DNA of 64,000 bases, taken from positions 4,278,001-4,342,000 of the forward strand of contig NZ_CP062941.1 of assembly GCF_015101885.1 (NCBI RefSeq). The letters are read 5' to 3'. Shown here piece after piece: positions 1 through 8,839 of this stretch. Origin of the DNA: Massilia litorea (GTDB lineage: Bacteria; Pseudomonadota; Gammaproteobacteria; Burkholderiales; Burkholderiaceae_D). Each line of letters begins with the position of its first letter. The stretch's first letter is position 1. Under the pieces are notes generated by a model, which had not been told where the DNA came from, made no database searches, and was given only the letters and a program-made list of their open reading frames with translations. Position numbers and translations under genes: made by a program.

Positions 1-93
1 GCTGGTGTCGAGCAGCTTGGCCACCTCGGCCTTGGACAGGACTTCGAGCCGGCCTTCGGGGGAAATAAGGGTGTCGACGACTTCGTAGTTCAT
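1..93 (-). CDS. ppnN: N-terminus of a PpnN-like (YgdH/LOG family) nucleotide 5'-monophosphate nucleosidase, partial
   Basis: Only the first 31 codons lie in the window; the gene runs off the left edge. The start is ATG at 91-93 (complement), with an AAGGAAG ribosome-binding site upstream. The visible residues include ISPEG, EVLSKAEV and KLLDTS. They align with the start of E. coli PpnN (an ISPLG motif followed by a LSQLEV motif). PpnN cleaves nucleoside monophosphates to a base and ribose 5-phosphate and responds to (p)ppGpp. The match rests on about 25 residues remembered from the family, so the identity is moderate at best. The gene is divergent from the peptide transporter at 376. Confidence 0.5.
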   Translation of the reverse strand, partial: MNYEVVDTLISPEGRLEVLSKAEVAKLLDTS

Positions 94-264
94 GCAGGTC
101 TTCCTTTCAAATGCGCCGGAAATAAATGCTTCCGGAAATAGTGCTGGCTGTTTCACCAATATACGACAAAGGCGCCGCGCATGCCTGCGCTTGTGTGCGC
201 CAATGGTGCAAGCTGGCAACGCCTTGCACCGCCCGCGCGCGTGTTTACCACAAGGCCAAATATT

Positions 265-281
265 TTTCTTATGGTAAGAAA
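265..281. promoter_or_regulatory. 17-bp perfect dyad upstream of the POT transporter gene (candidate operator)
   Basis: TTTCTTA and TAAGAAA are separated by TGG, giving 7-bp perfect arms in an A/T-rich patch about 95 bp upstream of the transporter start. The rest of the 282-bp divergent gap (94-375) shows no gene. The dyad could be an operator for either flanking gene; the binding protein is unknown. Confidence 0.35.
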
Positions 282-375
282 TTTCCACTAAAATGCGTCC
301 CAACTGGAAAGTCCGGCTGATCCCGGATTCCAACAAAACGGACATTCTCAAAACACTATTTTCGGGAGAACCCGC

Positions 376-1881
376 ATGAGCGGTGCAGCAGTTTCACCAG
401 GCAAAGAGGTTGCCATTCCAGAATTCAAACAGATCATGGGCCATCCGGCGCCGCTGTGGATGCTGTTCATGACCGAGTTCTGGGAGCGTTTCGCTTTCTA
501 CGGCATCCGTTGGGCGCTCGTGCTCTACATCGTCGCCCAGTTCTACGGCGGCGCAGCGGTCGGCCAGGCCGACGCCAACCTCACCTACGGTTCCTACCTC
601 GCCCTGGTGTATGCCGGCGCCGTCTTCGGCGGCCTGATCGCCGACCGCGTCATCGGCTACCAGCGCTCGATCCTGATCGGTGCCGTCTTCATGGCGGCCG
701 GCCTGTTCATGATCACGCTCCCGAACCCGGACATCTTCAAGCTCGGCCTGGCGACCATCATCGTCGGCAACGGCATGTTCAAGCCGAACATCTCGACCAT
801 GGTCGGTAAACTCTACGCGCTGAACGATACCCGCCGCGATTCCGGCTTCACGATCTTCTACATGGGTATCAATGCGGGCGCCTTCATCGCCCCGATCCTG
901 ACCCAGATCCTGGCGCAGAAACTCGGCGACGGCACGACCCCGGCCTACAAGGTCGTGTTCTTCGCAGCCGGCGTCGGCATGCTGGTCAGCCTCGTGTGGT
1001 TCTACATCGGCCGCAAGACGCTGCAGGGCATCGGCGCACCGGACGCCAACGCACGGGGCACCGGCCGTCCGATCGCCGTCATCATCGGCAGCGTCATTGC
1101 GATTCCCGGCGTGTACTTCCTGCTGAAACTCGGCGCCAACACCCTGCAGGTCATCCTGACCGTGCTCTTCGTCGCGCTGGCGCTGATGCTGATGATCGAA
1201 GGTATCCGCAACGGTAAGGTTGCGCGCGACAAGACCATCGCCATGATGATCATCTTCGCCTTCAATATCCTGTTCTGGATGTTCTTCGAACAGGCCGGCA
1301 GCTCCTTCACCTTCCTGGCCGACCAGATCGTCGACCGCAACCTGGGCGGTTTCATCTTCCCTGTGGCCTGGTTCCAGAGCGTGAACTCGATCGCCATCAT
1401 CGCCTTCGCCCCGATCATCGCCGCCATCTGGGTCATGCTGGGCCGCCGCAACGCGAACCCGTCGATCCCGCGCAAGTTCGGCCTCGGCCTGATCTTCAAC
1501 GGCCTCGCTTTCGGCCTGCTGATGTACGCGCTGTCGACCCTGGTCGACATGAACGGCAAGATCCCGTTCTGGACCCTGTTCACGGTCTACTTCATCCAGT
1601 CGGTCGGTGAGCTGTGCCTGTCGCCGATCGGCCTGTCGATGGTCACCAAGCTGGCGCCGGTGCGCCTGGTCGGCCTCGGGATGGGCGGCTGGTTCCTGTC
1701 GACCGGTATCGGCAACAACCTGTCCGGCATCTTCGCCTCGCACGTCTCGGGCGAATCGGGCATGTCGGTCGCTTCGGCGCTGGGAGGCTACACCTTCGGC
1801 TTCTGGTCGCTGGTGGGCGGCGGCGTGCTGCTGTTCCTGATCGCACCGCTGATCCAGAAGCTGATGCACGGCGTGAAGTAA
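376..1881 (+). CDS. POT/PTR2 family proton-dependent oligopeptide transporter
   Basis: This is a 501-residue integral membrane protein of the usual length for bacterial POT (DtpT-like) di/tripeptide:proton symporters. The family signature ExxERFxFYG is present near residue 35 (EFWERFAFYG). It is followed by a GGLIADR loop and a GNGMFKPN segment typical of the PTR2 fold, with 12 to 14 predicted hydrophobic helices along the length. The start codon ATG at 376 has a GGGAGAA ribosome-binding site 6-8 bases upstream. The gene stands alone and ends at a strong hairpin terminator at 1904. An OPT-type peptide transporter lies 2 kb away on the other strand, so this region carries two unrelated peptide-uptake systems. 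Substrate specificity within the family cannot be read from sequence. Confidence 0.9.
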   Translation: MSGAAVSPGKEVAIPEFKQIMGHPAPLWMLFMTEFWERFAFYGIRWALVLYIVAQFYGGAAVGQADANLTYGSYLALVYAGAVFGGLIADRVIGYQRSILIGAVFMAAGLFMITLPNPDIFKLGLATIIVGNGMFKPNISTMVGKLYALNDTRRDSGFTIFYMGINAGAFIAPILTQILAQKLGDGTTPAYKVVFFAAGVGMLVSLVWFYIGRKTLQGIGAPDANARGTGRPIAVIIGSVIAIPGVYFLLKLGANTLQVILTVLFVALALMLMIEGIRNGKVARDKTIAMMIIFAFNILFWMFFEQAGSSFTFLADQIVDRNLGGFIFPVAWFQSVNSIAIIAFAPIIAAIWVMLGRRNANPSIPRKFGLGLIFNGLAFGLLMYALSTLVDMNGKIPFWTLFTVYFIQSVGELCLSPIGLSMVTKLAPVRLVGLGMGGWFLSTGIGNNLSGIFASHVSGESGMSVASALGGYTFGFWSLVGGGVLLFLIAPLIQKLMHGVK

Positions 1882-1903
1882 GCGCTTTCGCTCGACACAA
1901 ATA

Positions 1904-1929
1904 ACGGCAGCTTCGGCTGCCGTTTTTTA
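1904..1929 (+). terminator. Rho-independent terminator after the POT transporter gene
   Basis: ACGGCAGC and GCTGCCGT form an 8-bp perfect stem around a TTCG tetraloop, followed by TTTTTAT. It lies 23 bp after the transporter stop and 9 bp before the end of the convergent LysR gene. On the minus strand the downstream side is less T-rich, so it probably serves the plus strand best. Confidence 0.85.
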
Positions 1930-1937
1930 TTGTGCGT

Positions 1938-2849
1938 TCACGAGGACCTGGGCTTCCTGTCCAGTGCCAGCTCCATCTGCGCCATCTCCTCCTCGATCCA
2001 GGCGCGGAAGCGCTGCACCTTCCCCATGTTCTCCTTGTGCGGGTTCGCCAGGAAGCGGTAGCCGCTCTCGAAGCGCGCGCTGCGGCAGGCGATCTGGCGC
2101 AGCGCGCCCGAGGCGATGTCCTGGCAGGCGATCCCGTAGGGCACCAGCGCCACGCCCTGCCCCGCCACCGCCGCCTGCACCAGCACGCCCCAGTGGCTGT
2201 AGGCGCGCGAGAAATCGTAATTCCCCTTCAGCGCGCGATTCTCGTTGAGCAGCTGCAGCCAGCGCTCGGGCGACTTCTCGTACAGCAGCGGCCAGTCCTT
2301 GATGTCGGCCAGCGTCAGCTCGGCCTGGCCCGGCGCCAGCAGCTCCGGACTGTAGACCGGCACCAGCCGCTCGCGGAACAGGGTAGCCGGGTCGCCATCG
2401 CGCACCGGGCCGTAGCGGATCGCGACGTCGGTGCTGTCGGCCTCCATGTCGACCGGCGCGTCGTTGGAATCGATGCGGATGTCGAGTTCCGGATACAGCT
2501 TGGTAAAGCGGTGCATGCGCGGCACCAGCCACTTGATCGCGAACGAGTGCGTGGTCGAGATGCGCAGCACCGATTCCTCGTCGCCGCGCTGCAGCGCCGC
2601 CACCTTGCCGCGCAGGTCGGCCAGCATGCGGCCCACCGCGATCGCCAGTTCCTGGCCTTTCTCGGTGAGCGCGATATGGCGCGGGTGGCGCACAAAGAGC
2701 GCGAAGCCGATCGCCTCTTCCAGCTGCTTGACCTGCAGGCTGACCGCCGCCGGTGTCTTGTGCAGCTCGCGCGCGGCCAGCTTGAAGCTGCCCCAGCGCG
2801 CCGCACAGTCGAAGTCGATCAGGCCGGACAGGCTGCGCAGCGGCTTCAT
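1938..2849 (-). CDS. LysR-family transcriptional regulator (GcvA-like)
   Basis: A 303-residue LysR regulator with an N-terminal winged helix-turn-helix (about residues 5-65, with the pattern SFKLAARELHKTPAAVSLQVKQ). The C-terminal effector-binding domain resembles the GcvA subgroup, with motifs such as DVAIRYG and WLVPRM. I chose ATG at 2849 because GGGGG lies just upstream. A start five codons further out (2864) lacks any ribosome-binding site. The gene is divergent from the epimerase-like gene at 2955, across a 105-bp gap. That is the classic arrangement for a LysR protein regulating its neighbour, but no effector can be named. Confidence 0.85.
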   Translation of the reverse strand: MKPLRSLSGLIDFDCAARWGSFKLAARELHKTPAAVSLQVKQLEEAIGFALFVRHPRHIALTEKGQELAIAVGRMLADLRGKVAALQRGDEESVLRISTTHSFAIKWLVPRMHRFTKLYPELDIRIDSNDAPVDMEADSTDVAIRYGPVRDGDPATLFRERLVPVYSPELLAPGQAELTLADIKDWPLLYEKSPERWLQLLNENRALKGNYDFSRAYSHWGVLVQAAVAGQGVALVPYGIACQDIASGALRQIACRSARFESGYRFLANPHKENMGKVQRFRAWIEEEMAQMELALDRKPRSS

Positions 2850-2954
2850 GCGGCCCCCATGCATAAATTTATCTTATTCATAGCGCTCGGTTTTTCTCGG
2901 TTGTGCGTTTCCACTGCTGAGCAGAAAATATACTCGATTCGTCAAGGAGAAGCC

Positions 2955-3875
2955 ATGCACAAGGATATATTAGTGATCGGCGGGACCCGCTATTTCGGCA
3001 AGCTGCTCGTGCAGCGCCTGGTACGCGCCGGCCACCGGGTGACGATCGCCACCCGCGGCTACGCCCCCGACCCGTTTGGGGCGCGCATCGAACGCATCCG
3101 CATCGACCGCCGCAATGAGACCGCCATGCGCGGCGCCTTCGCCAATAAACGCTACGACCTCGTGTTCGACCAGATGTGCTACAGCCCCCTGGACGCGGCG
3201 ATCGCCGTACGCACCTTCGCCGGCAAGGTCGGGCGCTATGTCATGACTTCCACGATCGACGTCTACCGCGGTATCCAGCCGTCCGGCGGCGCCCTCCTCG
3301 AAACCGACCTGCCTGTGCTGGCGCAGCCGATCGACACCGGCTATCCCTGGCACGATCCGAAGCGCGCCGTCGAAAGCTATGTGGCCGGCAAGGTGCAGGC
3401 CGAGGCCTACCTGTACCGCGACGGCTCGCTGCCGCTGGTGACGGCGCGCCTGGCGCACGTGCTGGGCGGGCCGGAGGAGTTCACGGGGCGGCTGTCGTGG
3501 TATGTCGACGCGTTGCGCTCGGGGGTGGCGCTGCGCTATACGGATGCGCAGGCGAAGCTGTCGTTCCTGGGCACGCAGGAGGCCGCGGCTTTCCTCGACT
3601 GGGCCGGCGCCCAGTCGTTCACCGGGCCGGTGAATGCGGCGTCGCACGGGGCCTTGTCGGCGCACGATCTGTTCGGGCGGGTGGCCGACGTGCTCGACGC
3701 GCGCGCACGCACGCAACAGGTTGGCGGTGCGGCTCCTGGGGTGTTGTCGCCGTTCGATGCGGGACAGGCGACGGTGCTCGATACGGCACGCGCGTCGTCA
3801 TTGGGATTCAAGTTCAGCCAGACGGACGAGTGGCTGGATAACGTGATTCGCCAGCACGACCTGGCGTTTGTGTAG
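2955..3875 (+). CDS. NAD-dependent epimerase/dehydratase-like protein (extended SDR)
   Basis: A 306-residue protein with an N-terminal Rossmann nucleotide-binding motif (VIGGTRYFGKLL, residues 6-17), as in the atypical/extended SDR epimerase family. The usual YxxxK catalytic pair is not obvious: the region holds SYVAGKVQAEAYL instead. It may therefore be an atypical, nucleotide-binding member, like those related to plastid RNA-binding CSP41 proteins, rather than a sugar epimerase. ATG at 2955 follows AAGGAGA. The reading frame stays open for about 1 kb upstream, but that part is the antisense of the LysR gene and lacks coding features. Substrate unknown; possibly controlled by the divergent LysR regulator. 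Confidence 0.75.
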   Translation: MHKDILVIGGTRYFGKLLVQRLVRAGHRVTIATRGYAPDPFGARIERIRIDRRNETAMRGAFANKRYDLVFDQMCYSPLDAAIAVRTFAGKVGRYVMTSTIDVYRGIQPSGGALLETDLPVLAQPIDTGYPWHDPKRAVESYVAGKVQAEAYLYRDGSLPLVTARLAHVLGGPEEFTGRLSWYVDALRSGVALRYTDAQAKLSFLGTQEAAAFLDWAGAQSFTGPVNAASHGALSAHDLFGRVADVLDARARTQQVGGAAPGVLSPFDAGQATVLDTARASSLGFKFSQTDEWLDNVIRQHDLAFV

Positions 3876-3910
3876 GCCGCGTATGCTCGAACGGTGAACC
3901 ACATAAAAGA

Positions 3911-3931
3911 ACGGGCGCCTCGAGCGCCCGT
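3911..3931. terminator. Bidirectional hairpin terminator between the epimerase-like and OPT genes
   Basis: ACGGGCGC and GCGCCCGT form an 8-bp perfect stem with a 5-base loop in the convergent gap. The minus-strand side is followed by TTCTTTTAT and lies 6 bp after the OPT stop. The plus-strand tail is weak (TTCA). Confidence 0.75.
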
Positions 3932-3936
3932 TTCAC

Positions 3937-6207
3937 TTACTGCTGCGGCTTCTCGCGCGCCACCCAGTACAGCAGCAGCACGATCGCCGCATACGGTATC
4001 AGGGACAGCAGATCCGCATGCGCCCCCGCGAAGAACGGGTTCGACGACTCGGCCCACTTCGCCATCATGCTGTCGAAATTCGTCATCACCCCCGCCGTGA
4101 TCGCGATGATGATGCCCGCCAGCGCACCGCCGGCGATATAGCCGGAAGCCAGCAAGGTGCCCGAGCTGCGGTCCCCGGCAGCGGTGCGCTCTTCGTCGTT
4201 CAAGGCCGCGTACTGCGGCAGCTTGTTGTTGCGGCGGTCGGCCGCCCAGCGCACCGCGCCGCCGACCGCGATCGGCAGCGTCGACACCAGCGGCAGATAC
4301 ACGCCCACCGAAAACGCCAGCGCCTGGATGCCGGCCATTTCCAGCACCACCGAGATCATCACGCCGAACAGCACCAGGGTCCACGGCAGCTGCTGGTCGA
4401 GGATGCCCTTGATGATGTAGGACATCAGCACGGCCTTCGGCGCGTCGTATTTCTTCACTTCGGTGCCGTCCGGACGCGTGTGGTGGTGGCCGTTGATGCC
4501 CGGGTCGACCAGGTAGGCCAGTTTGCCGTCTTCGCCCACCAGGTATTTGCCTTCCGGTCCGCCGGCGGTGCCGACCTTGCGCCAGACTTTATAGGTCTTA
4601 TTGTCGCTCTCGGCCTGCGGGCCTTGCAGCTGCGCCGTCTCGGTCAGCTTCGACGCGTCGACCGTGATGCCTGGCGCAACCTGGGCGGCCGGCACGTAGA
4701 CGGTGCCGGCGTCGTTCAGCTTCAGCAGGATCGGCCCCAGGATCAGCGCCGAGGCAAAGGCGCCGCACAGGATGGCGTACTGCTGCAGGCGCGGCGTCGA
4801 GCCGACCAGGAAGCCGGTCTTCAAATCCTGCGAAGTCGTGCCGGCGTTGCTGGCCGCGATGCAGACGATGGCGCCGACCGACAGGGCGGTGACGTAATAG
4901 CGTCCGCCGGTCCAGCCCATGACCAGGAAGATCAGGCAGGTGAACAGCAGCGTGGCCACGGCCATGCCGGAAATCGGGTTCGACGAGGAGCCGACTTCGC
5001 CGGTCAGGCGCGAAGAGACGGTCGCGAACAGGAAGCCGAACACGAGGATCAGGAGTGCGCCCAGCAGGTTCATGTGCAGCGGCGTGGCGAAGGTGATGAT
5101 GGCGATGATGGCCAGGCAGCCGATCGCGACCCATTTGAACGGAATGTCCTGGTCGGTACGCAGCGAAGGATCAGCTCCGGCTGCAGCCGTCGTCTTCTTT
5201 GCGCCCATGCCCGCCAGGCCGCCCTTCAGGCCATTCCAGATCGACGGCAGCGAGCGCACCAGCGAAATCAGGCCGCCCGCAGCCACGGCGCCGGCGCCGA
5301 TGTACAGCACATAGGCGTCGCGGATGTCGTCGGGCGACATGTCCTTGATCAGCATCGTCCCGGGCGACAGCGGCACCGTCAGCAGCTCGCCGAAGAACTT
5401 GATCATCGGGATCAGCAAGAGATAGGACAGCACGCCGCCGGCCGCCATGGTAAAGGCGATGCGCGGACCGATGATGTAGCCGACGCCCACCAGCTCGGGC
5501 GAGATCTCGGCACCGGCCGAACCGGCCTTCAGCGGCGCGCCGAATTCGAAATTGGCGACATCCTTCCAGCCCTTGAACGAGACGTTGGCCACCTTGTACA
5601 GCAGGCCGAGGCCGAAGCCGCCGAAGATGATGGCAGCGCGGCGCCGGGCGTCGCGCGCGGCGTCGGACCCCGCTTCGCGCACCTCGCCCGCCGCTTCGCG
5701 CGAGGTTTCGGTGGCGGCCGCCTTCAGCACTTCGGCGCAGGCAGTGCCTTCCGGGTATTTCAGTTCACGGTGGGCGTCGACGATCATCGTGCGCCGCATC
5801 GGGATCATCATCAGGATGCCGAGAAGGCCGCCTAGCACGCCGACCAGCATGACGCGCGAGATCTCGAGGTCGAAGCCGAGGATCATAATCGCCGGCATGG
5901 TAACGCCCAGGCCGAAGGCGAGCGACTCGCCGGCCGAGCCGGCCGTCTGCGTGATGCTGTTCTCTAAAATGGTCGACTCGCGCCCGCCCATCTTCTTGAA
6001 CATGCCGAACAGGGTGATGGCGATCACCGCCACCGGAATCGAGGCGCTGACCGTCAGGCCGACTTTCAGGACCAGGTAGAGCGAGGAAGCACCGAAGATC
6101 ATGCCCAGCACGACGCCCATGACGAGGGCGCGGATGGTGAATTCGGGGAGGTTCGAGTTGGCCGGTATGTACGGCTTGACGGCGGCGGGAGCGGGATCGT
6201 AGGGCAT
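3937..6207 (-). CDS. OPT family oligopeptide transporter
   Basis: A 756-residue polytopic membrane protein of the OPT (oligopeptide transporter, YSL-related) family. It has the expected first helix block (FTIRALVMGVVLG), a GGRESTILEN loop, a QTAGSAGESLAFG segment and the family-typical KYPEGTACAEVL motif near residue 150. A soluble insertion lies around residues 525-600, and the protein ends with further helices. Length and motif order fit prokaryotic OPT proteins, which carry peptides or metal chelates by proton symport. ATG at 6207 starts MPYDP. It is transcribed alone, divergent from mrcA, and ends at the hairpin at 3911. Substrate not determinable. Confidence 0.9.
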   Translation of the reverse strand: MPYDPAPAAVKPYIPANSNLPEFTIRALVMGVVLGMIFGASSLYLVLKVGLTVSASIPVAVIAITLFGMFKKMGGRESTILENSITQTAGSAGESLAFGLGVTMPAIMILGFDLEISRVMLVGVLGGLLGILMMIPMRRTMIVDAHRELKYPEGTACAEVLKAAATETSREAAGEVREAGSDAARDARRRAAIIFGGFGLGLLYKVANVSFKGWKDVANFEFGAPLKAGSAGAEISPELVGVGYIIGPRIAFTMAAGGVLSYLLLIPMIKFFGELLTVPLSPGTMLIKDMSPDDIRDAYVLYIGAGAVAAGGLISLVRSLPSIWNGLKGGLAGMGAKKTTAAAGADPSLRTDQDIPFKWVAIGCLAIIAIITFATPLHMNLLGALLILVFGFLFATVSSRLTGEVGSSSNPISGMAVATLLFTCLIFLVMGWTGGRYYVTALSVGAIVCIAASNAGTTSQDLKTGFLVGSTPRLQQYAILCGAFASALILGPILLKLNDAGTVYVPAAQVAPGITVDASKLTETAQLQGPQAESDNKTYKVWRKVGTAGGPEGKYLVGEDGKLAYLVDPGINGHHHTRPDGTEVKKYDAPKAVLMSYIIKGILDQQLPWTLVLFGVMISVVLEMAGIQALAFSVGVYLPLVSTLPIAVGGAVRWAADRRNNKLPQYAALNDEERTAAGDRSSGTLLASGYIAGGALAGIIIAITAGVMTNFDSMMAKWAESSNPFFAGAHADLLSLIPYAAIVLLLYWVAREKPQQ

Positions 6208-6305
6208 CGTATTCCTGGGTTCTTGGGGCGCCGGGCAGTCGCAGCAGACTTAAGGCAGCCTGAAGGCGTGACTATGGCATAGCCGGAGGGCGAAAGAAAG
6301 CGGAT

Positions 6306-6311
6306 TATAAT
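6306..6311 (+). promoter_or_regulatory. Candidate -10 element for mrcA
   Basis: A perfect TATAAT lies about 50 bp upstream of the mrcA start in the 154-bp OPT/mrcA divergent gap. No good -35 hexamer is seen at 16-18 bp spacing, so this is a partial match only. Confidence 0.35.
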
Positions 6312-6361
6312 GCGCGGCCGGGCCTGCCTTTTGCGCAGGCCCACAGCAGGAGAACACTGTC

Positions 6362-8767
6362 TTGACCAAGTCCCCACGCGCACCGCGCCAGCTCCGCCGT
6401 TTTAACAAGCAAGGCGGTTTCATCTTCTTCATCCTCGCCGCCATCGTCCTCGCCGTTGCCTGCGCCGCAGTCTGGTTCCTCATGACGATCGTGCCGAACG
6501 TGCCTTCGATCGACGCCGTCACCGACTACAAGCCGAAGATCCCGCTGCGCATCTACACCGCCGACAACCAGCTGATCGGCGAATTCGGCGAGGAGCACCG
6601 CGACTTCGTCCCGATCGACCAGATCCCGCCGATGATGAAAAAGGCCGTGCTGGCCATCGAGGATGCGCGCTTTTATGAGCACAAGGGCATCGACTGGGTG
6701 GGCGCCGCGCGCGCCGTGAAGGCCAACGTGACGGGCGGCTTCGGCTCCGGCGGCGCCTCGACCATTACCATGCAGGTGGCCCGCAACTTCTTCCTGACGA
6801 AGGAAAAAGTCCTGTCGCGCAAGCTCAACGAAATCGTGCTGGCTTATAAAATCGAGGATGCGCTGACCAAGGACCAGATCCTCGAGCTGTACATGAACCA
6901 GATCTATCTCGGCCAGCGTTCCTACGGCTTCGCCAGCGCCGCGCGCAGCTATTTCGGCAAGAAGCTCGACCAGCTGACGATCGCCGAGACCGCGATGCTG
7001 GCCGGCCTGCCGCAAAACCCAGCCCGCCACAACCCGGCCGTGAACCCGAAGCGCGCCAAGCTGCGCCAGGAACAGGTGCTGCGCCGCCTGCGCGACCTCG
7101 GCGACATCGACGAGGCCCAGTACGCAAAGGCCGTCGCCGAGCCGCTGCGCGTGCATTCGAAGCCGCAGGAATTCGGCACCCATGCGCAGTACGTGGCCGA
7201 GCTGGCGCGCCAGGCCGTGTTCGCCCAGTACGCCGAAGAGTCGTACACGCGCGGCATCAAGGTGATCACGACGATCGATTCGAAAGCCCAGGAAGCGGCC
7301 TACGATTCGGTGCGGCGCAATGTGATCGCCTATGACAGCCGCCATGGCTACCGCGGCCCGGAAGCGCGCATCGAGCTGCCGGCGGATGCCGAAGAACGCG
7401 AAGACGCCATCGTCGAGGCGCTGCAGAAGCGCCCGTCCAGCGACGGCCTGGAGCCGGCCGTGGTGGTTGCCGCTTCCACGAAATCGGTGAAGGTCGAGAC
7501 CATCGACGGCGACGCCATCACGATCACGGGCGCCGGCCTGAAGTTTGCGGCAAGCGGCCTGTCCGAGAAAGCCAAAGAGGCGCAACGCATTGCGCCCGGC
7601 GCCGTGGTGCGCATCACGAAGGCCGGCAAGGCCGAATGGGGCATCACCCAGGTGCCGCTGGTGGCGGCCGCCTTCGTCGCGCTCGACGCCGACACCGGCG
7701 CCTACCAGGCCCTGGTCGGCGGCTTCGACTACAACCTGCAGAAGTTCAACCACGTGACGCAGGCCTGGCGCCAGCCGGGTTCCGCGATCAAGCCCTTCGT
7801 GTATTCGGCAGCGGTCGAAAAGGGTTATTCGCCAGGCACCCTGATCCTCGACGAGGCACTGACCATGCCTGGCGAGAACGCCGGCGCCGACTGGTCGCCG
7901 GGGAACGACGACGGCGTCTTCAGCGGTCCGATCACGATGCGCTATTCGCTGGCGCACTCCAAGAACGTGCCGACCATACGCCTGCTGCGCGCACTGGAGG
8001 TGCCCTACACCCACGACTTCCTCGGCAAGTTCGGTTTCGACCTGGCGCGCCATCCGAAGAACATGACGCTGGCGCTCGGCACCGGCGCCGTGACGCCGCT
8101 GCAGATGGCGGGTGCGTATGCGGTCTTCGCCAACGGCGGCTATGGCGTCAAGCCCTACCTGATCGCGCGCATCGAGGACGGCGACGGCAAGGTCCTGGTC
8201 GAGAACAAGCCGCCGGCCGCGCGCCAGGAAGCCGCGCGCGTGCTCGACCCACGCAATGCCTTCGTCACCGATTCCATGCTGCGCGACGTCACGCGCTACG
8301 GCACCGGCGCCGCCGCCACCAAGCGACTCGGCCGCAGCGACATCGCCGGCAAGACCGGCACCACGAGCGACGCCATCGACGGCTGGTTCGCCGGCTATGG
8401 CGGCAATATCGTGGCCGTGGCCTGGATGGGCTATGACGAACCGCGTTCGCTGGGCGGCCGCGAATTCGGCGCCACCCTGGCCCTGCCGATCTGGATCGAC
8501 TACATGCAGGTGGCGCTCGCCAAGCGGCCGGAGGCGGAGCGTCCGCAACCGGAAGGCATCATGCGCGAGAACGACGACTGGGTCTATGCGGAGTTTGCGG
8601 AGCGGCCGGAGCTGCACACGATCGACATCGATCCGGCGACCCTGAATGCACCGCAGCCCTACCTGACGGACGACGAAGAAACCGGCAGCGAGCATCCGCG
8701 CGCGGACGGTTTCGCGAAGCCGCCCGAGCCACCGGCGGCGCCGGTATTCGTGCCGGCGCAGCAGTGA
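6362..8767 (+). CDS. mrcA: Penicillin-binding protein 1A (bifunctional transglycosylase/transpeptidase)
   Basis: An 801-residue class A PBP that polymerises and cross-links peptidoglycan at the inner membrane. It has one N-terminal transmembrane anchor (residues about 20-42). The GT51 glycosyltransferase domain carries EDARFYEHKGID (catalytic Glu) and the STITMQVARN and KLNEI motifs. An OB-like insert precedes the transpeptidase domain, which has SAIK (catalytic Ser in SxxK), SKN and KTGTT. The C-terminus is Pro/Glu-rich, as in other 1A proteins. The start is a TTG at 6362 with CAGGAGAA 9 bases upstream; no better ATG exists before the transmembrane segment. The gene is monocistronic, divergent from the OPT transporter and convergent with an MFS gene. 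Confidence 0.95.
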   Translation: MTKSPRAPRQLRRFNKQGGFIFFILAAIVLAVACAAVWFLMTIVPNVPSIDAVTDYKPKIPLRIYTADNQLIGEFGEEHRDFVPIDQIPPMMKKAVLAIEDARFYEHKGIDWVGAARAVKANVTGGFGSGGASTITMQVARNFFLTKEKVLSRKLNEIVLAYKIEDALTKDQILELYMNQIYLGQRSYGFASAARSYFGKKLDQLTIAETAMLAGLPQNPARHNPAVNPKRAKLRQEQVLRRLRDLGDIDEAQYAKAVAEPLRVHSKPQEFGTHAQYVAELARQAVFAQYAEESYTRGIKVITTIDSKAQEAAYDSVRRNVIAYDSRHGYRGPEARIELPADAEEREDAIVEALQKRPSSDGLEPAVVVAASTKSVKVETIDGDAITITGAGLKFAASGLSEKAKEAQRIAPGAVVRITKAGKAEWGITQVPLVAAAFVALDADTGAYQALVGGFDYNLQKFNHVTQAWRQPGSAIKPFVYSAAVEKGYSPGTLILDEALTMPGENAGADWSPGNDDGVFSGPITMRYSLAHSKNVPTIRLLRALEVPYTHDFLGKFGFDLARHPKNMTLALGTGAVTPLQMAGAYAVFANGGYGVKPYLIARIEDGDGKVLVENKPPAARQEAARVLDPRNAFVTDSMLRDVTRYGTGAAATKRLGRSDIAGKTGTTSDAIDGWFAGYGGNIVAVAWMGYDEPRSLGGREFGATLALPIWIDYMQVALAKRPEAERPQPEGIMRENDDWVYAEFAERPELHTIDIDPATLNAPQPYLTDDEETGSEHPRADGFAKPPEPPAAPVFVPAQQ

Positions 8768-8795
8768 CAGGGCGAGCGATGCGACCGGCACTCCC

Positions 8796-8832
8796 GGCGG
8801 CCGGTCCGGGATGATCCCGGAACCGGCCGCCT
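8796..8832. terminator. Long GC-rich hairpin between convergent mrcA and MFS genes
   Basis: A 16-bp stem (GGCGGCCGGT/CCGGGA on the left arm) with one bulged A and a TGA loop sits in the 72-bp convergent gap. No T run follows on either strand, so it may slow polymerase or protect mRNA ends rather than act as a classical intrinsic terminator. Confidence 0.5.
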
Positions 8833-8839
8833 GCCGCCT

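Noticed and set aside
1932..2954. Upstream extension of the epimerase-like gene to 1932
   Set aside because: This part is the antisense of the LysR gene. The Rossmann motif begins right after ATG 2955, which has an AAGGAGA site.
6305..8791. An 828-codon open frame on the minus strand, opposite mrcA
   Set aside because: mrcA has all PBP1A motifs on the plus strand; the antisense frame is a GC-bias artefact.
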